Assembly: GCF_002994745.2 (NCBI RefSeq)
Contig: NC_037094.1
Location: forward strand, 62,494,139-62,558,138
Reading direction: 5' to 3'
Length of the DNA stretch: 64,000 bases
Source: Rosa chinensis
Lineage: Eukaryota > Streptophyta > Magnoliopsida > Rosales > Rosaceae
Shown here: positions 1 to 13,315 of the stretch, one piece after another
Position numbering within the stretch: position 1 is the stretch's first letter
How the letters are laid out: the number at the start of each line of letters is the position of its first letter
Notes under the pieces: model-generated
Seen by the model: only the letters and a program-made list of their open reading frames with translations
The model's database searches: none
What the model was told of the DNA's origin: nothing
Program-made: the position numbers and the translations under genes

Positions 1-125
1 AACTGAACCCTAGGTTCACACATAGCAAGAATATCAACATTATATATCTTAACAAGATCTACAATATCATATCTAAACTTCTCACTACCTGCACCTTTAG
101 AATTCCAAAATAGAATTTTAATCAT
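1..125 (-). pseudogene. LINE ORF2, start of endonuclease domain (runs off left edge)
   Basis: The minus strand opens with ATG at 125-123 and stays open for 41 codons to the window edge. The peptide starts MIKILFWNSKGAG and ends near MCEPRVQ. This is the N-terminus of the APE-type endonuclease of plant L1-like LINEs: FWN supplies the metal-binding Asn, and CEPR is the usual ETR position. It follows ORF1 by a short spacer, as in intact plant LINEs. No stop is seen here, but ORF1 of the same element is broken, so the element is almost certainly dead. Confidence 0.75.
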
Positions 126-3100
126 TTGAACAAAGTAGGAGAGTGGGATATAATCCCAAAGGTTAAATTTCAGCCATACCCTCTATACTAGAGAGCATAC
201 CGGAACTACCAGTAGTAGTAGTTTGGTCATTATCAGAAGTACTAGTATTCATAACAGGGTCAGAACAAAGGGGCATTTCATTATACACCCAATTTCTTGA
301 ATATTTAATGGAAAAAAACCCACCTATTATTTCTTTTCAATCTACACCCAATTATTGCCAACTAGGATAAAATATTAGATTTCATTTTTCAAAGAATTAC
401 ACAAATTGCCATAATTTAAAGCAAACATAAATCAACTAACAAAATTAACGTCATCTTTAATACCTTAATTGTAGATCTTTTTTATTGGTCCCATTATTAT
501 CGCAATTTTCATTAAATTCATCATGATTGCTAGAATTATGGATCTTTTTTTACATGCATAATTTTCTGAATTCAAAAGTTATATAGATTTAAGTGGATGT
601 GATATTTACTTTTTGATCATTTAAACTTTCTATTTTAAAAGGAACTTTCTGTTTTACTTGCAACCTAACCTAAAGGTAGAAGTTTAAAGTTTTTAACCCA
701 ACTAATAGATCGTATTTTTTTTTTTAAATTACAACCTAAAGTTAGACAGGTATGTTTAGCTAACTTGATTCCTAGAAATTTTCATATCAACCTATTTATT
801 AGAATCATTTTTAACATCAACTTCTTTCTTAGGTAATCTATCATTGCGAGTTGACCATGTTTATTAGGTTGAAAGTCTCTATATTATACCTATATGTGTA
901 TACCTATATAATAAGCTAGGTATCTGATCATCAAAACACTTTTTCTAGTTAATTTGATTTCAAGTATGTATCTGATATATAGGAGGTTTTTTTTTTTTTT
1001 TTGTATGACACAGACATCTCTATATTATAAATTTTTTTCTTTTTTTTTTGTATCATACCTCTTTATTAGGTTTTCTACTATATTATACCTATGATTGTAG
1101 AAGATACGATCTTTTTTTAGCTTGAAGGTTTATGGTATCCAAGCCTCACTTTCATCTAATTACTTAGGTAAATTAGAAATGTAGTAGTTGAGAGTAAAAA
1201 GCTATCATGAGATTAATATGACAATATACCTAAAAAAAAGAAGAAAGTAATCCAAGAACAAGATACATACCTTACAATTAGAAATCTTTCGAGAATATAG
1301 AGAGGCACCGAATGTGAGCCCAAGAGTGAAAACACAATAACAAAAGTTTTTTTCCCATTTCTTGACCCCATCTTGAATATAATCCTTTTCTTTTCTTTAA
1401 TAACATTTCTTTAGTTGTTCTTCATAGACACAAGCGAGAAGTATCATACCTGCTTGCCCCTCGCCCTTTCTTTCAAGCAAGAAAAACATTTTCTCCCAGT
1501 GATTGAATCCAAATCTCTTTCCATCTTTTGAAACAATAATTGACCCCATCAAGGAAAAGAAAATTGAAAATCTATTCGAAAAGAAAATACCTACATATAA
1601 GGAAAACAAGAATTGAAATTTGTGCTGGAAATGAACTACTATTGTAATGAGCATATGTAGAAATATATACTCAAGTCAGTAATCAAAATATAAAGTAAGG
1701 AAGAAATTAAGGACGTAATTGATTTTGATAATTAAAGTCCAAATGAATTGATTTTTTAGCTTAATATTTCAAATTCAAATGGATGATAAGATTAAGCAAG
1801 ATACTTAATTTAACTCTCCATAATCAGAAGGGCATATTAGGTATATCAAAGAATGAGAAAAACTATTAATTATAGACATCTACTCTATATGGAAGGTTTG
1901 CTTATGTAGAATGGGTGTAAATTGAAAGAAAAATATCTATGGATTTTTCTCAATAGAAGCTTATATTTTTTGGTTTATATCTAATTTTCTCCATAACAAA
2001 CCTGGTCACTGCAAGTATTACCACCTTGAGGAATATTCATAGGAGATGAATTAGAACCACCAAGCTCAACAATTATAGGAGGATTGTGTCCAAATGAATC
2101 AGGATTCTTCTAGGAGGAAGGAGAAACATGAGTACCATTGATCAGAGCATTTAAACTTGGAAATGGAGGTTTCCTGGCTGGATCATGCTTCAAAATAAAG
2201 TGTTTCTTGGGCTGAGGTGGGACGGAAGACTTAACATCTGATGTCTTAGTAGTATTAGTCTTCTTGATTCCAATAACAGCAGGAGATTTGTCATTAGTAA
2301 TATCCTTAAGAGCCATATTGACTTTGCTGGAATTGATCACAGTACTCTTGGGTGGACTCGCAGCATAAATGGTTGATTTAGAAGTAGTCTCTTTGGTATT
2401 CTTACCCTTTCGAGCCAATTTCTCCTAAACCTTTTATCAAACCTTTACAATTTTTGGTTCAGAAGAACTCTCATGCTTGCTAACTTGATCATCCTGTATA
2501 AATGGTTCTTCCTGCATAGCATTCTCACCTTCAGCATTATAAGTTTGCAGGATAGCAAATCTGGAACCTGGTTTAGCAGGGGCAAGATTGCTAGGAGCTT
2601 TAGCATTGTTCATTTTTCTATTTTTATAGGACATTAACATCCAGGGTCCATGACCTTTGATGGGTGTAACAGTATCTAGAGAAGAATCTTTGGTTGTAGA
2701 GAGATGAACTAGAGTGTTGGTGTCCATGTCAGTAGGTTGAGAATGATCAGGGGGGTTGGTTGATGTAGTAGTATCAGTAGACTTTTCCACATTCATTGAA
2801 TAGTCATTGCTGGTCCCAGATGCAACATTAGGTTCCTCATTCTGATATGGGCAACTAGCTTTCACATGTCCATAACATCCACACTTAAAGAAAATCATAG
2901 ATATGCCTTTATACACCACATTATAAGCAATTCCCTCCACCTCCACAAATGGCCTCAATGGTTTCTGCAAATCAACTTCAATGCAGAGTCTGCAAAATTT
3001 GCCCCTAGATTGAGCAAGAGTAAGTTTATCAATTCTAACAACAGACCCCAAGATTTTACCAATTTTGTTCAATGTGTAATCCTTGAAATATCTCACAGGT

Positions 3101-3910
3101 AAACCCAGACAACCATTCTATTAATTTTATCATTGAAAGGATCAAAGTCCAGTCTCCATTGTTGAACCACTAAAGTCTGTCTTGCAATAATCCAAGGTCC
3201 TCCACACAAAGCATTATGCATATCTTCATCAAGGTTAAATTTACTATGAAATAATCATTTGGTATGTCAATTAGCTGCCAAGGACCTTGAGGGTTCCATT
3301 TACGAGTAAGACTATCCAGCATAAATTTCAAATCATTAACAGTGTTAGGCTTACCCATTAACTTGATAATCACAGCACATCGCCATTCCAGGTCTAATTT
3401 GTTTTTAACTCTCTACGAGAAGCAAATATTGGGTGCGATTTTACCATCAGAGATTTGATAATCATCTTCAGTCATTTCAAAATTCTCCACCGCAGCACAA
3501 CCATAATTGCTAAGTGGGTTCAGTAGCCGAGCAACATACGTGTTCAATTTGGCAAGCAAATCAGGAATTGAGAAGTCAGATTCAGTAGCAGTAACTTTAA
3601 CTGCTTGGAGCTTACCACAAATTTCATCACCAATATGAATACGCTTAAATGAAGAAGATGATTCTTCTCCATCGCTCCCCGAGGGCAAAGAAGGTGAAGA
3701 TCGGTGAGGAAGCCGTCACCAGTGTAGTGGAAGATTCAGATGGAACCGACGCAGATTGCCGGAAAAATCAAGCACGAAGGAGGTGTGGTTGTGAGGATAG
3801 GAGTCGGTGAAAGATAGCATGTGAGGCGTGTTCAAAAGACGTAGACTAGCAATTGTTGAAGACAACTTCTTTTTCAGTGCAATAGTTTTTAATAATGTCA
3901 CTTTCATTTA
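126..3910 (-). pseudogene. LINE ORF1 (DUF4283 + zinc knuckle), frameshifted and interrupted
   Basis: Reading down the minus strand, a Ser-rich N-terminus (3688-3413) is followed by a DUF4283 domain around 3375-3100, with VIIKLMGKPN, WQLIDIPNDY and later IGKILGSVVRID. A zinc knuckle follows near 2905-2860. A Gly/Ser/Thr-rich tail is split by an insertion (about 297-1990) and resumes at about 290 as NWVYNEMPLC, ending at a stop near 148. Damage includes a stop near 3412, a frameshift near 3240 inside DUF4283 and a stop near 2425. The knuckle has Phe in place of its first Cys (FFKCGCYGH). ORF1 of this type is an RNA-binding protein that packages LINE RNA. The family is clear; the exact start is not. 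Confidence 0.75.
297..1990. mobile_element. Insertion with imperfect inverted ends, nested in LINE ORF1
   Basis: The left end (about 318-352: a run of A, then CCC, TTTCTTTTCAATCTACACCC) is mirrored at the right end (about 1910-1960 in reverse: GAAAAATCC, TTTCTTTCAATTTACACCC). The interior is AT-rich. The LINE reading frame continues on both sides (GGNTCSDQVCYGEN on one, NWVYNEMPLC on the other), so about 1.7 kb was inserted into ORF1. A near target duplication (GAGAAAATT / CAAGAAATT on the minus strand) is too imperfect to fix the ends. No transposase was recognised. It is probably a non-autonomous DNA transposon; the superfamily is open. Confidence 0.5.
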
Positions 3911-4241
3911 AATACCGACAAAAATTTCTTTGCTCTCTTTCTCTCCTAAGACAATTTATTTAATTGGAAGGAAAAAAATTCATGAATCATTAGATACTTG
4001 TGTTTTAACTTTTAAAACAAAAATTTTAAACATGTCAGCTATGAAGAGTTTTCTCTCAACAAATTGAATAAAAAAACCTAGGTCTAATGAACAGATTTTT
4101 GGTGAAAACAAAAAACCAAACCTAAGGTAGCGTTCACTAATAATTTCATGTCTATATTTTTATTTTTGAAAATGAATATAGGGTGAGAATGCATTTGGTA
4201 TTTTGGTGACATATTTCTCAAAACGTAAAAAATAAAAATAA

Positions 4242-4477
4242 TGTTTAAGTAAATCCAGAATATGTGTCTGGCCCAAACTCTAGGTTACTTAACTTAGTTG
4301 TAATAGGGTTAGGAATTAGAGATATTCTCGGAGATATTCATAGATATCCGATTAATTGTACGATAACTGTCCTTGTACAACTCTGATTCTATGTCTTGTA
4401 ATCCTCTATATAAAGATGCCCCTATTATCAATGAAAGCATGACTCAATTCTCTCCCAATTTCAGTTTTCCTTAAACA
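4242..4477 (+). repeat. 5' LTR of copia element
   Basis: This 236-bp LTR starts TGTTTAAGTAAATCC and ends TTAAACA. It holds a TATA-like CTCTATATAAAG near 4404, which is the presumed element promoter. The primer-binding segment begins at 4478. Confidence 0.9.
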
Positions 4478-5375
4478 CGTTATCAGCACGAGCTCTAACC
4501 CTAGTTTCTAGAAGCCAAAAACCCAAAAACCTTCTTCCCGTTTGCTGCCATTCGCTGTGCACCTCTCATACGCGCCCGTGCGCCTACTCCTACTACAAGC
4601 CTTTGCCGCTACTCGCATGACCCTACAACACCGCATCCACCTAGCACCGGCTTCGACCAGGATTGCAAACCAGTTGCAATCCTAGCTTAGGATCAATAGC
4701 ACATCTCTGCAGCCCAATGTCACAAGCCAACAAGCAGCACACCGGGGCTGCCCAGCCCACAACTTGCCAGCAGCAGCCCCGCGCCCCTCTCGTCTATCAG
4801 TTTCAACATGCAACTAGGATTGATAGCAGTCTGCAATCCTATAACAAGGATCGAAACCACGCTGCAATCCTACAAATCGGTTCGCCTACACTAGGATTGA
4901 AGTTTGTCTGCAATCTTATAAGTCTGTTTGCCTAGGACTGAAACTCGTCTACAATCCTGCAACGAGGATCGAATACTCTCTGCAATCCTAAGAGGTATGT
5001 TTTACTAAAGGTTCCCGTTTTTGAAGTTTTTATTATTTTTCTCTTCTTTTTCTAGGTGACTTGCAAACTGCCTTCTTCTACCCCCCTTTCTTCATCATAG
5101 GGGAGACTTAATTAAGCTGAACTGTGGGGGTTCGTGCTCACTCCAAGTTTAGAGCTTGTTGAGATCTCCAAACTTAGAGTTTGTAGAGAATTTCTGATCG
5201 ACCACTTACGTCATTGTTTCGATCTAATCCAATATCTCTTGGAATTGAATTTCTTGGAAGCGATTACGCTCAGAAATTCCTAATTTTTTGAAAGCGATTA
5301 CGCTCAGGAATTTTATATGTTTTCATGATAGCTTTTTCGCTCTGAAACTATCCCCTTTTCTTGTTCTCTTTCAGG

Positions 5376-6420
5376 ATGAGTAACCTGAATAAATGAGACT
5401 TTGCTCCATTGGGAACAACTGGCTCTGGATATCATAGGTGGGTTCGTGATGTCGGCCAGCATCTCAAGGCCGATGGAATTCTGGATACGATTCTCGAGCC
5501 TAGCCAGGACATGCTAACTGTTAAGCAAGCTTAAGCTTTAGAAGCAAATAGAGAAGCCTTAGAGGCAAATAAGGAGAAAGCCATCATCCTAATGACTCGT
5601 CATATGGATGATTTGCTCCAGTACTAGTGTATGAATGAAGAAGACCCCAGAAGGCTGTGGGTCTCACTCGAAGAAAGATTTGGCAACGTCCATGACTCCC
5701 TGCTTCCTGACCTAGAAGTGAGATGGCATAGCCTCCGCTTCTGTGATTTCAAGTCAGTTCTTGACTACAACTCGGAAGCACTTCGCATTAGATCCTTAAT
5801 GGAAGTCTGTGGTAAAGAGATCACAAATGAGATGTTGATTGAGAAGACTTTCTCTACCTTCCCCGTCTCTGCATTGATGGTTACTAAGAACTATCGAATC
5901 GATGTTACTGCAGGACGGATCACAAGGTTTCATGAGCTTAGTGGAGCTATGAATGTAGCTGAAAAGCATGATAACATCCTTGTGAAGAACTATAATTAGA
6001 GATCCCTGGAAACAGAGCATATTCCAGAATCCAATTATAGTCGCGCCCCTAAGAGAGGGAGCCAAGAGCGAAACCCTAATCTTAGGGATACTTCTGGACG
6101 TCCTAGTCCATATAATCGCTCTACTTGGGAAGGTAACCGCCAAAATAGGCGATCACGGAACCGAAGAAGTCAACGTGGAAAGAGAGAGGGAGGCAACACC
6201 TCTGGCCATGTTGGTAGCGCCACCAACACTAAGAGCCATCTAAATGACGCTTTTAAAGCGCCTCAATCAATGGAGTCTAAGCAAAGAGATGTATGTTCTC
6301 GATGTGGAGTATTCGGTCATTAGGCACACATTTGTAGAGCTCGTGAAGAAATTGTCACAGCCTACAGAAGCAAGAGAAGCACACTATGTGGAACAAGAAG
6401 ATCATGAAGATGATCTAAAG
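5376..6420 (+). pseudogene. copia gag relic (capsid and zinc knuckle)
   Basis: ATG at 5376 opens a gag-like frame that hits a stop six codons later (MSNLNK*) and several more, at about 5532, 5625 and 5998. The longest open piece (5631-5999) has the UBN2-type gag pattern, with DPRRLWVSLEERFGN and a later KNYRIDVTAGRITRF. A basic Arg/Asn-rich stretch leads to a zinc knuckle at about 6297-6335 (CSRCGVFGH, then stop TAG at 6321, then AHIC). An intact knuckle would be C-x2-C-x4-H-x4-C, so the stop falls inside the RNA-binding motif. Confidence 0.8.
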
Positions 6421-7109
6421 TGAAGGGTTGAAGACTACAAATATGGCTGGGATCAATAGATCACCAATTCTATTTAAGTCTTTATTTTTCCAAGAGATGT
6501 AATAGGCAATTGCCATATACTTTGTAGTAAATGCCATTGCTTTAGTTTTTATTCACATAGGCTTATCCAACATAAGTATGATGTCTAGGAAGGTTTTGAG
6601 ATAAGTGGTACTTAAGCGAGTTTTGCTCTACCGACATCTCTCTACTCACCTGGTCATATTTATTTTGGAGTTACGTACCGAAAGAAGTCAAACAACTACC
6701 ATTGTTTTGCATTAGCTAGCATTTGGATTAGATTCTTCTAATGGTTAAGAGACAATGATGTACTCTGTTGGCTTATGAATAAAATTTTGAGTTCTTTTCA
6801 TTATGACTTCATTTTGATTCTGAGCATATTACTTTGTGACTACGATGACTGGGCCATCAATATTAATTCAAGGACATGGAATAGACCAAGTTCCCCTTGC
6901 CAAATGGCACCTTGATTACTGTCACAAAAACTCTCTACGCTCCTAGAGTAAATCGCACCTATGAATAGCCAGCCAACGGATTCCATGCGAAAACGCATGT
7001 AGAGAACGGAAATGAGTTCCTTTGCAATGCCCCTAACGATTGCGAACAAAAGCGCATCTTAGAGAAGTTTATGTGTCTCTCTAGTGGACTTTATATCACT
7101 ATTTGAGCT

Positions 7110-10100
7110 ATGAAAGAAGATCTCTTGGATTTAAACACATATTGGCTTTGTCATGACAGGATAGGTCATCCTAGTCATGATATGATGATCCATCTACTAA
7201 AGACTTCACATGGACATCCTTTCTCTAGAGAGAAACGAAGCATGAATCAAAAGTTGATTCCTGGACTAAGTGTGACCGCCGCCGTCCACCACCAACCTAG
7301 GGCTGGCACAGTCCCTATCCATGACGCCATGGATGGCATCCATCATAATGACGGCGCCCTAGTTGATGCTGCAATCAGCAACTTTACTTCAAATAACGCT
7401 TCAGACACTTAGGCCCAACCAAAATCCTCATTAGTTGCTTCTAAAGCCTCTCGCTCATTTTACAAAGCCTGTTCCTTAGGGAAGTTAGGACTGAGACGGT
7501 CCTATGCAAAGGATATGAAAATAATCATTTTGTTCTTACAGCTTACAGAGAATCCGTAGGGATTCTGTGGACTACTTCAACCAACTTGCAGACGTTTAAA
7601 TATATCATGATGTTGGTTGACTAGTAAACACGTTGATCACGTGTTGTGTCATTGTCCATTTGTAAATGCTGCTTATACTACACTCCTAGCACATACTATA
7701 TAACAACTCGCTCACTCCCCGGGTCATCCTATTAAGTCAATTGGAATTGACAATGCTAGAGAGTTTACACCAAAGACTTTCGATGGTTATTGCATTGGGA
7801 CTGATGTTGGACATCATATTCCCATGAACACACCGAATGGTCTAGAGGAAATGACTACGATGGTAGCCCGGACATTGGTAATGCGCACCAATCTCCATAT
7901 ATCCGCTTGGGGTGATGCAATATCTCATGCAGCTATGCTAATTCATCTACGACCCACTGCCACTCAATCTACCTCTGCGTTACAGCTAGTGACTAGATAC
8001 AAGTATCGTACTTACACATCTTTGAGTGTGTCATTTATGTGCCAATTGTGCCGCCACAGCGCTCTATGATGGGTCCTTACAGACAAATGCGAAACTATGT
8101 TGGATTTGAGACTCCAACAATCATCCGCCACTTAATGCCCTTGCAAGGCGATCTCCTTACCTCTAGATTTGCGGGTTGTCACTTTGATGAGACAGTCTTC
8201 CCGTCGTTAGAGGGAGATAAGAACACAGATGTTCAGCAGGAACGACATGAATTGTCGTGGCATGTCCCCACTATGTCTCATCTCGATCCCCAATAAAGTG
8301 ACAAGATCATACATATATGCTGCAAACATGCCTGCAAGGAAGGACGTCCCTACTAGAGGACGTAGCGCCACCCTACATGGAGGTAGGCATGGCGCCAACG
8401 CCAAAGAAATTGGCACTCTGGCATTATAGCCCTTGGCCCCAGCTAGGATGCATGATAGGCCCGTGGATTCGAAGGATACTTTGGCACATTCCTATCCTTT
8501 GATCATTGATCAAGACTCAAAATCCGTCTCATGAGAATCTTCCAGGTTATGGTTATCGTTGGGGGACGCCTTAACGTCAGAACCGATTCCTGAGAATATA
8601 GAGCTCTTTGAAAATTACACTAGTGTACATGAGACATGGGATAGAAACTTCATCATAATTGATGATGTAGTTGTGCATTTCGTTGCGTATGAGTCTGTTA
8701 AGTCCGATGATATCGAACCACGCTTCATTGATGAATGAATGCCAACGTAGAGAAATCTGGCCTAAATGGAAATATGCGATCCAGGTTAAGATGGATTCTC
8801 TAACGAAGAAGAAGGTTTTTGAGCTAGTGATGCCAACACCTCCTAACATAAAACCTATTGACTAATGGGTCTTCGTTAGAAAGTGTGTTGAGAAAAAGAG
8901 ATAGTAATCTCGCTCTAGAATCGACTACGATGAGACATATTCTCTCGTAATGGATGTCATTGCACTCCACTACCTTGTCAGTTTGGTAGTTTCCGAATAA
9001 CTAACTGAACATGCAGCTTACGAATGTGGTCACTACGTATCTCTATAGGGATCTAGATACGAAATATACATGAAGGTTCATGGTGAACTTCATTTACCTA
9101 AATCAAGTGGCTCTAGACCACAGAGCGCGTTTACAATAAGGTTGAAACGCTCACTAAAGTGACTACTTGATTGGGAAGAGATATGCCCGCACGTTTCCAT
9201 AACAAGTTTCTGATTCTATCGCGGTTCATGTTGGACATGATCTTCATTGGAAGCCCTTAAAGAGTTAAGGGAAACCGCTGAACACTTGAAATCCAAATTT
9301 GAGATGAAGGATTTTGGGAGAACACGATTATGTCTCAGTTTGGAACTTGAGCATCGTGTTGATAGATGCTTAGGCATTTTGACAAGGTCAAACCTTCAAG
9401 CACCCCCATGATCATCTGTAGTCTTGATCCGGAAAATGATCATCTTCGTCCAAAGGATGATGACGAAGATGTGCTAGAGGCAGAAGTGCCTTACTTAAGT
9501 ACAATAAGCGCATTATTGTACTTAGCTCAATGCACAAGACCGGACATCTCATTTGCAGCGAACTTGTTAGCTAAGGTATAGCTCTGCGCCAACGCGACGC
9601 CATTAGATTGATGTAAAAGAAATCTTTCGATACTTGAGATGTACGATTGATATGGGCTTGTTCTATCCCTACATAGAGATGATGGATTCGGACCCATCAC
9701 ATACTAGGAACGCCGCCAACACTGGCCTGCGTCCTCTATCCCCATCCCAAAACGACATAAGTGTTTTGGAAGGTTTTGCTGATGTTGGGTATCTCTTTTA
9801 CCCACACAAAGGTCATTCCCAAACTGATTAAGTGTTCACCATGGGTAAAGACCATGATGAGGTCTACATAACAGAACCTAGTCGCTAAATCTTCGAACCA
9901 TGCAGAGATCATTGCTCTTCACGAAGTGGTTCGTGAATGTATATGGGTTGGATCCATAATTACGCATGTCCGAACAATTGTGGTTTGAAGTCTACCATAG
10001 ATGAGCCTACGAGCATTTAGGATAATGTTGCTTGTTTTGAACAAATGAAGCAAGGCTACATCAAAAGCGACAACACCAAAGATAATCAGCAACAACAGAC

Positions 10101-10250
10101 TCTCCTCAAAATCAAAGTGAACTAGGTTCGATATGAGGATGGTGTGGCATGTTTGCTCACTAAGTCATTGCCTAAATTCCACTTTCGAGAAACATATTGG
10201 TAGCATCGTTTGCGGAAGTTATCCGAACTCATGAGACCGTAGTCCTCAGG
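7110..10250 (+). pseudogene. copia pol relic (integrase, reverse transcriptase, RNase H)
   Basis: The GAG-pre-integrase segment lies near 7120-7200 (YWLCHDRIGHPSHDMM), with the His residues of its zinc-binding motif. The integrase core remnant is near 7735-7990. The reverse transcriptase spans about 8740-9350, and later pieces (SALLYLAQCTRPDISFAANLLAK near 9500-9580) match the end of the RT and the linker to RNase H. The catalytic YVDD box is replaced: the bases near 9227-9238 read His-Val-Gly-His, so both metal-binding Asp are gone. Stops and frameshifts occur throughout. No protease was identified with confidence. Confidence 0.75.
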
Positions 10251-10409
10251 GGGAGATATCTACATGTAGGGTCTTGAAATGTGAAGGGTGTGTTGTGGTC
10301 TTTTTCCCCTTCGACCGAGGTTATTTTTGTCCCACAGGGTTTTTGTTACTCGACAAGGTTTTTAATGAGGCAACGAGATGAGCACACGTTTGGGCGACAC
10401 AAGGGAGAG

Positions 10410-10645
10410 TGTTCAAGTAAATCTAGAAAATGTGTCTGGCCCAAACTCTAAGTTACTTAACTTAGTTGTAATAGGATTAGAAATTAGAGATATTTTCGGA
10501 AATATTCATAGATATCCGATTAATTGTACGATAACTTTCCTTATACAACTCTGATTCTATGTCTTGTAATCCTCTATATAAATAGGCCCCTATTATCAAT
10601 GAAAACATGACTCAATTCTCTCCCAATTTCAGTTTTTCATAAACA
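10410..10645 (+). repeat. 3' LTR of copia element
   Basis: This is the second 236-bp LTR. It starts TGTTCAAGTAAATC and ends CATAAACA, and is followed by the AATAA target duplicate. It aligns without gaps to the 5' LTR. Confidence 0.9.
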
Positions 10646-10650
10646 AATAA

Positions 10651-13200
10651 AAAATATTTTTAATTTTTCTTCGAAGAAATTAAAAATAACAATTTGACAT
10701 TTACACTTTTTTTATCTTCCCGTTTAAAAAATATAAAGAATAGTTTTTCACACTCAACTACTGAACATATTTTTAAATTTAGAAAATATAATTTAATTTT
10801 CTTTTTTCTTTTTTTTTTGCCTAAAAATGGTTTTCATAAAATTATTTTCAGAAAGGTTATATGTTTTTATTTTTATTTTTATTTTTCCTTACCTGCAGAA
10901 CGTTTGAGAAGTTCGATAAAAGACAAAAGCTTGAACCTAGAGCGGTAGAGACAGGAGATAGCTCGGATGCCAGCTCAATCTGGTTTAGGAAGAAATTAAT
11001 ATTATTCTAATGATAGAATGTCACTTCTAGTGGGAGACCAAACTAAGAGACAAGGCAAATATAAAATGACACGAGAGGCACGAAAAGGGAGGAACTGTGG
11101 ACCCAATCGTGTTCCACGTGGACTCTAGTGTCGTGGAGACACGGAAGATGTGGCGGATGTTCTGGACGCTGTAGATGGCGGACCACGGCGTTGAAGACTT
11201 GAAGCTGCTTTGCATTGCCGCACATGCTCTTTGGAATATGACCCAAACACCAACAAAGGTTCCAAACACAATGCAACCACCTCCTTTTACATTTTCATAG
11301 TTAAATTAAATTACTTATGAAAAATAATGCTTTACGAAAAATTGTCTACTGCACAGGTGTACCTATATCTGCTCAAGGTCTCCAGATTTGGAGGAACAGT
11401 CTCTATTTAACTTCTTTTCTTTTTTCATTTAGTTTAGATCAGTTTAGTACAGTTATGGGTTTTTCGTTGTAGTTGTTTATTTCCTTATCTTCTCAAAATA
11501 AAAAAAAATAAAAAAAATTAAAAACTTATATTTAATTCACCAATAAGATAAATTATTGTTTTGCAAACTCTTATTGGTTAAAATATGTGAGTTCCATGGT
11601 CCAGCAGTTCTTAGTGATGGTAGTGATTTAGTTCGTACGAGTTTTTTTAGGTTTTTGTTTCTTTTGCATTGTGTGGATTTGGATAATGGCTCAACCCTAA
11701 TTTGAGTTGTGTGTGTTTTTAAGTTGCTAGTACAACTTTTGTCCATCTTATTTTTGCATATTGAGCTCATTGTTGTTACTGTTTTGTTGAACTTAACATC
11801 CTTACTAACATTTTTTAATTTAGTTCAAAATTTATATAACGAGCATTATTAGTTTGACTTTACCGTTCATTTTTTAGAAATAAATTAAATTCATAGTAGT
11901 TTCTACGAATAAAACACTACCATGTTGATTGATTGAAAATTTAAAATATGAGTTTTTTTTTTTTTCTGGAAAGGAGTTATTTAGTATCTCTAACACGAGT
12001 TGGTCTTATTAGTAAATCCCTTATAGTTGCTTTAGATAGGTCAAAAGATGTTTTAACTAATGAAGTGGTGAATCTCAAGGATTAGCTAGGTTTTGTTTAA
12101 TTGCTAGATAGCTTGCAACCGCATTTTTAATCCAATTTTTCCCCAATGCTGCAGCTGATGACTGCTTCCTTGTTAATGGTTAACAAAAGAACAGCTTGAT
12201 TATATATGGTTGTCATCGAGCGTGATTCAAATGAACAATTTGTTTGTGTTGGAGCATAAATTAGAGATAGAGAACATTGAATATTCATAAATGATTGATC
12301 ATAAAAAATTTCTTGTGATTTGTTCATGTATTCTTGAAGGGTTAAAACACTAACTGAATAACACGATTTAAGTTATTTATAGAAAGAGAAAATGTCCAGA
12401 TTGTGATAAATATAAATATGTCAACCCAACGACTATGGATCGAATCTACTTATTTATTTTTATTGAGTTTATTGATTTATAATCCCTCATTTGATATCAA
12501 TAAACCATCTAGACTATTGTTCGATTGGATTGACTCAGATTCCTACTTATTAGTAAGTTTAGCCGTGACTCATAGAAACCCTGATTTCATCCCCTAGTGA
12601 AAGTATCAACTTCAAATTAAAGTTCAACGAATTGACTGGTCTGATTGAATTTCATCCTACGACTCCACATCGGCCAATGGCCTCTAGTAATGAAAAAGAG
12701 AACAATCTACGAATGGATGAGTTAAACAATTGTGTAGTGGGTGTGATATATGAGTGACACACTGTAGAGCTCGGATCTCAAACAGGTAAGACTCTCTTTA
12801 AGATTCATACCAAAAGGAAAAGTCTTAGATAGGAGGAGGGGCCTCACTATCCTCTATATTCTGGAAAATAAAGTGGGGATATAGTCTTTGAAGTTAGCAC
12901 AAATCTGACATTTCCAAGTGTTTAATATTTGGGTTTTAATTAAAGATGAAATTTTTTGAATGTGAAACTGCAAAAGAGGAAAGGTGAATTCCAGAGAGTA
13001 TTAGAAAAAGAAGAAGCATTTCAAAGAATGCAGAAGGAAAAAAGGGTTAGAAATTTGTGCTAAAGTTCCTTTTTTGGATCTATATTATTTGAGCATGCCT
13101 TGATATTGAATCCAAGGAACAAGCATCCAAGGTTAAAATTGTTTAACATGTTACCTTGTACTCTAATATGTGGTCAAACCCAACTAACAGTTTACCACTG
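10651..13200. other. Spacer, no gene recognised
   Basis: The stretch is AT-rich. A short palindrome centred on TTCTTCGAAGAA lies at about 10668-10680. About 11060-11280 is distinctly more GC-rich than its surroundings and stays open on two minus-strand frames for about 80 codons; I recognise no family there. An A-rich tract (11496-11520) could be the tail of an old retroposon. Around 12400-12600 the plus strand is open for 64 codons without a recognised family. Confidence 0.4.
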
Positions 13201-13204
13201 TGAT

Positions 13205-13246
13205 GGTCATGGTCATGGTCATGGTCATGGTCATGGTCATGGTCAT
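13205..13246. repeat. Hexanucleotide array (GGTCAT)7
   Basis: There are seven perfect copies of GGTCAT in a row. It is a simple tandem repeat in spacer DNA. Confidence 0.95.
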
Positions 13247-13315
13247 TGTTAAAAATGATTGTTTCTATATGGTCAAAATGATCAAAGTCATCAAACAAAT
13301 GGGATCCCATTCAAA

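Larger units (their letters stand above)
4242..10645 (+). mobile_element. Ty1/copia LTR retrotransposon, complete but decayed
   Basis: Two 236-bp direct LTRs (4242-4477 and 10410-10645) each begin TG and end CA. They are flanked by the same five bases, AATAA (4237-4241 and 10646-10650). A primer-binding segment CGTTATCAGCACGAG follows the left LTR, and a purine tract (AAGGGAGAG) precedes the right one. Internal order is gag, integrase, reverse transcriptase, RNase H, which defines copia. The LTRs differ at roughly 15 sites by eye (about 6%), so the insertion is not recent. Many in-frame stops are of the TGG to TAG or CAA to TAA type, as expected from deamination of methylated cytosine. The element cannot encode working protein. 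Confidence 0.92.

Noticed and set aside
12403..12597. 64-codon frame that looked organelle-like (hydrophobic, AT-rich)
   Set aside because: I could not match it to a plastid or mitochondrial gene; a search against organelle genomes would decide.
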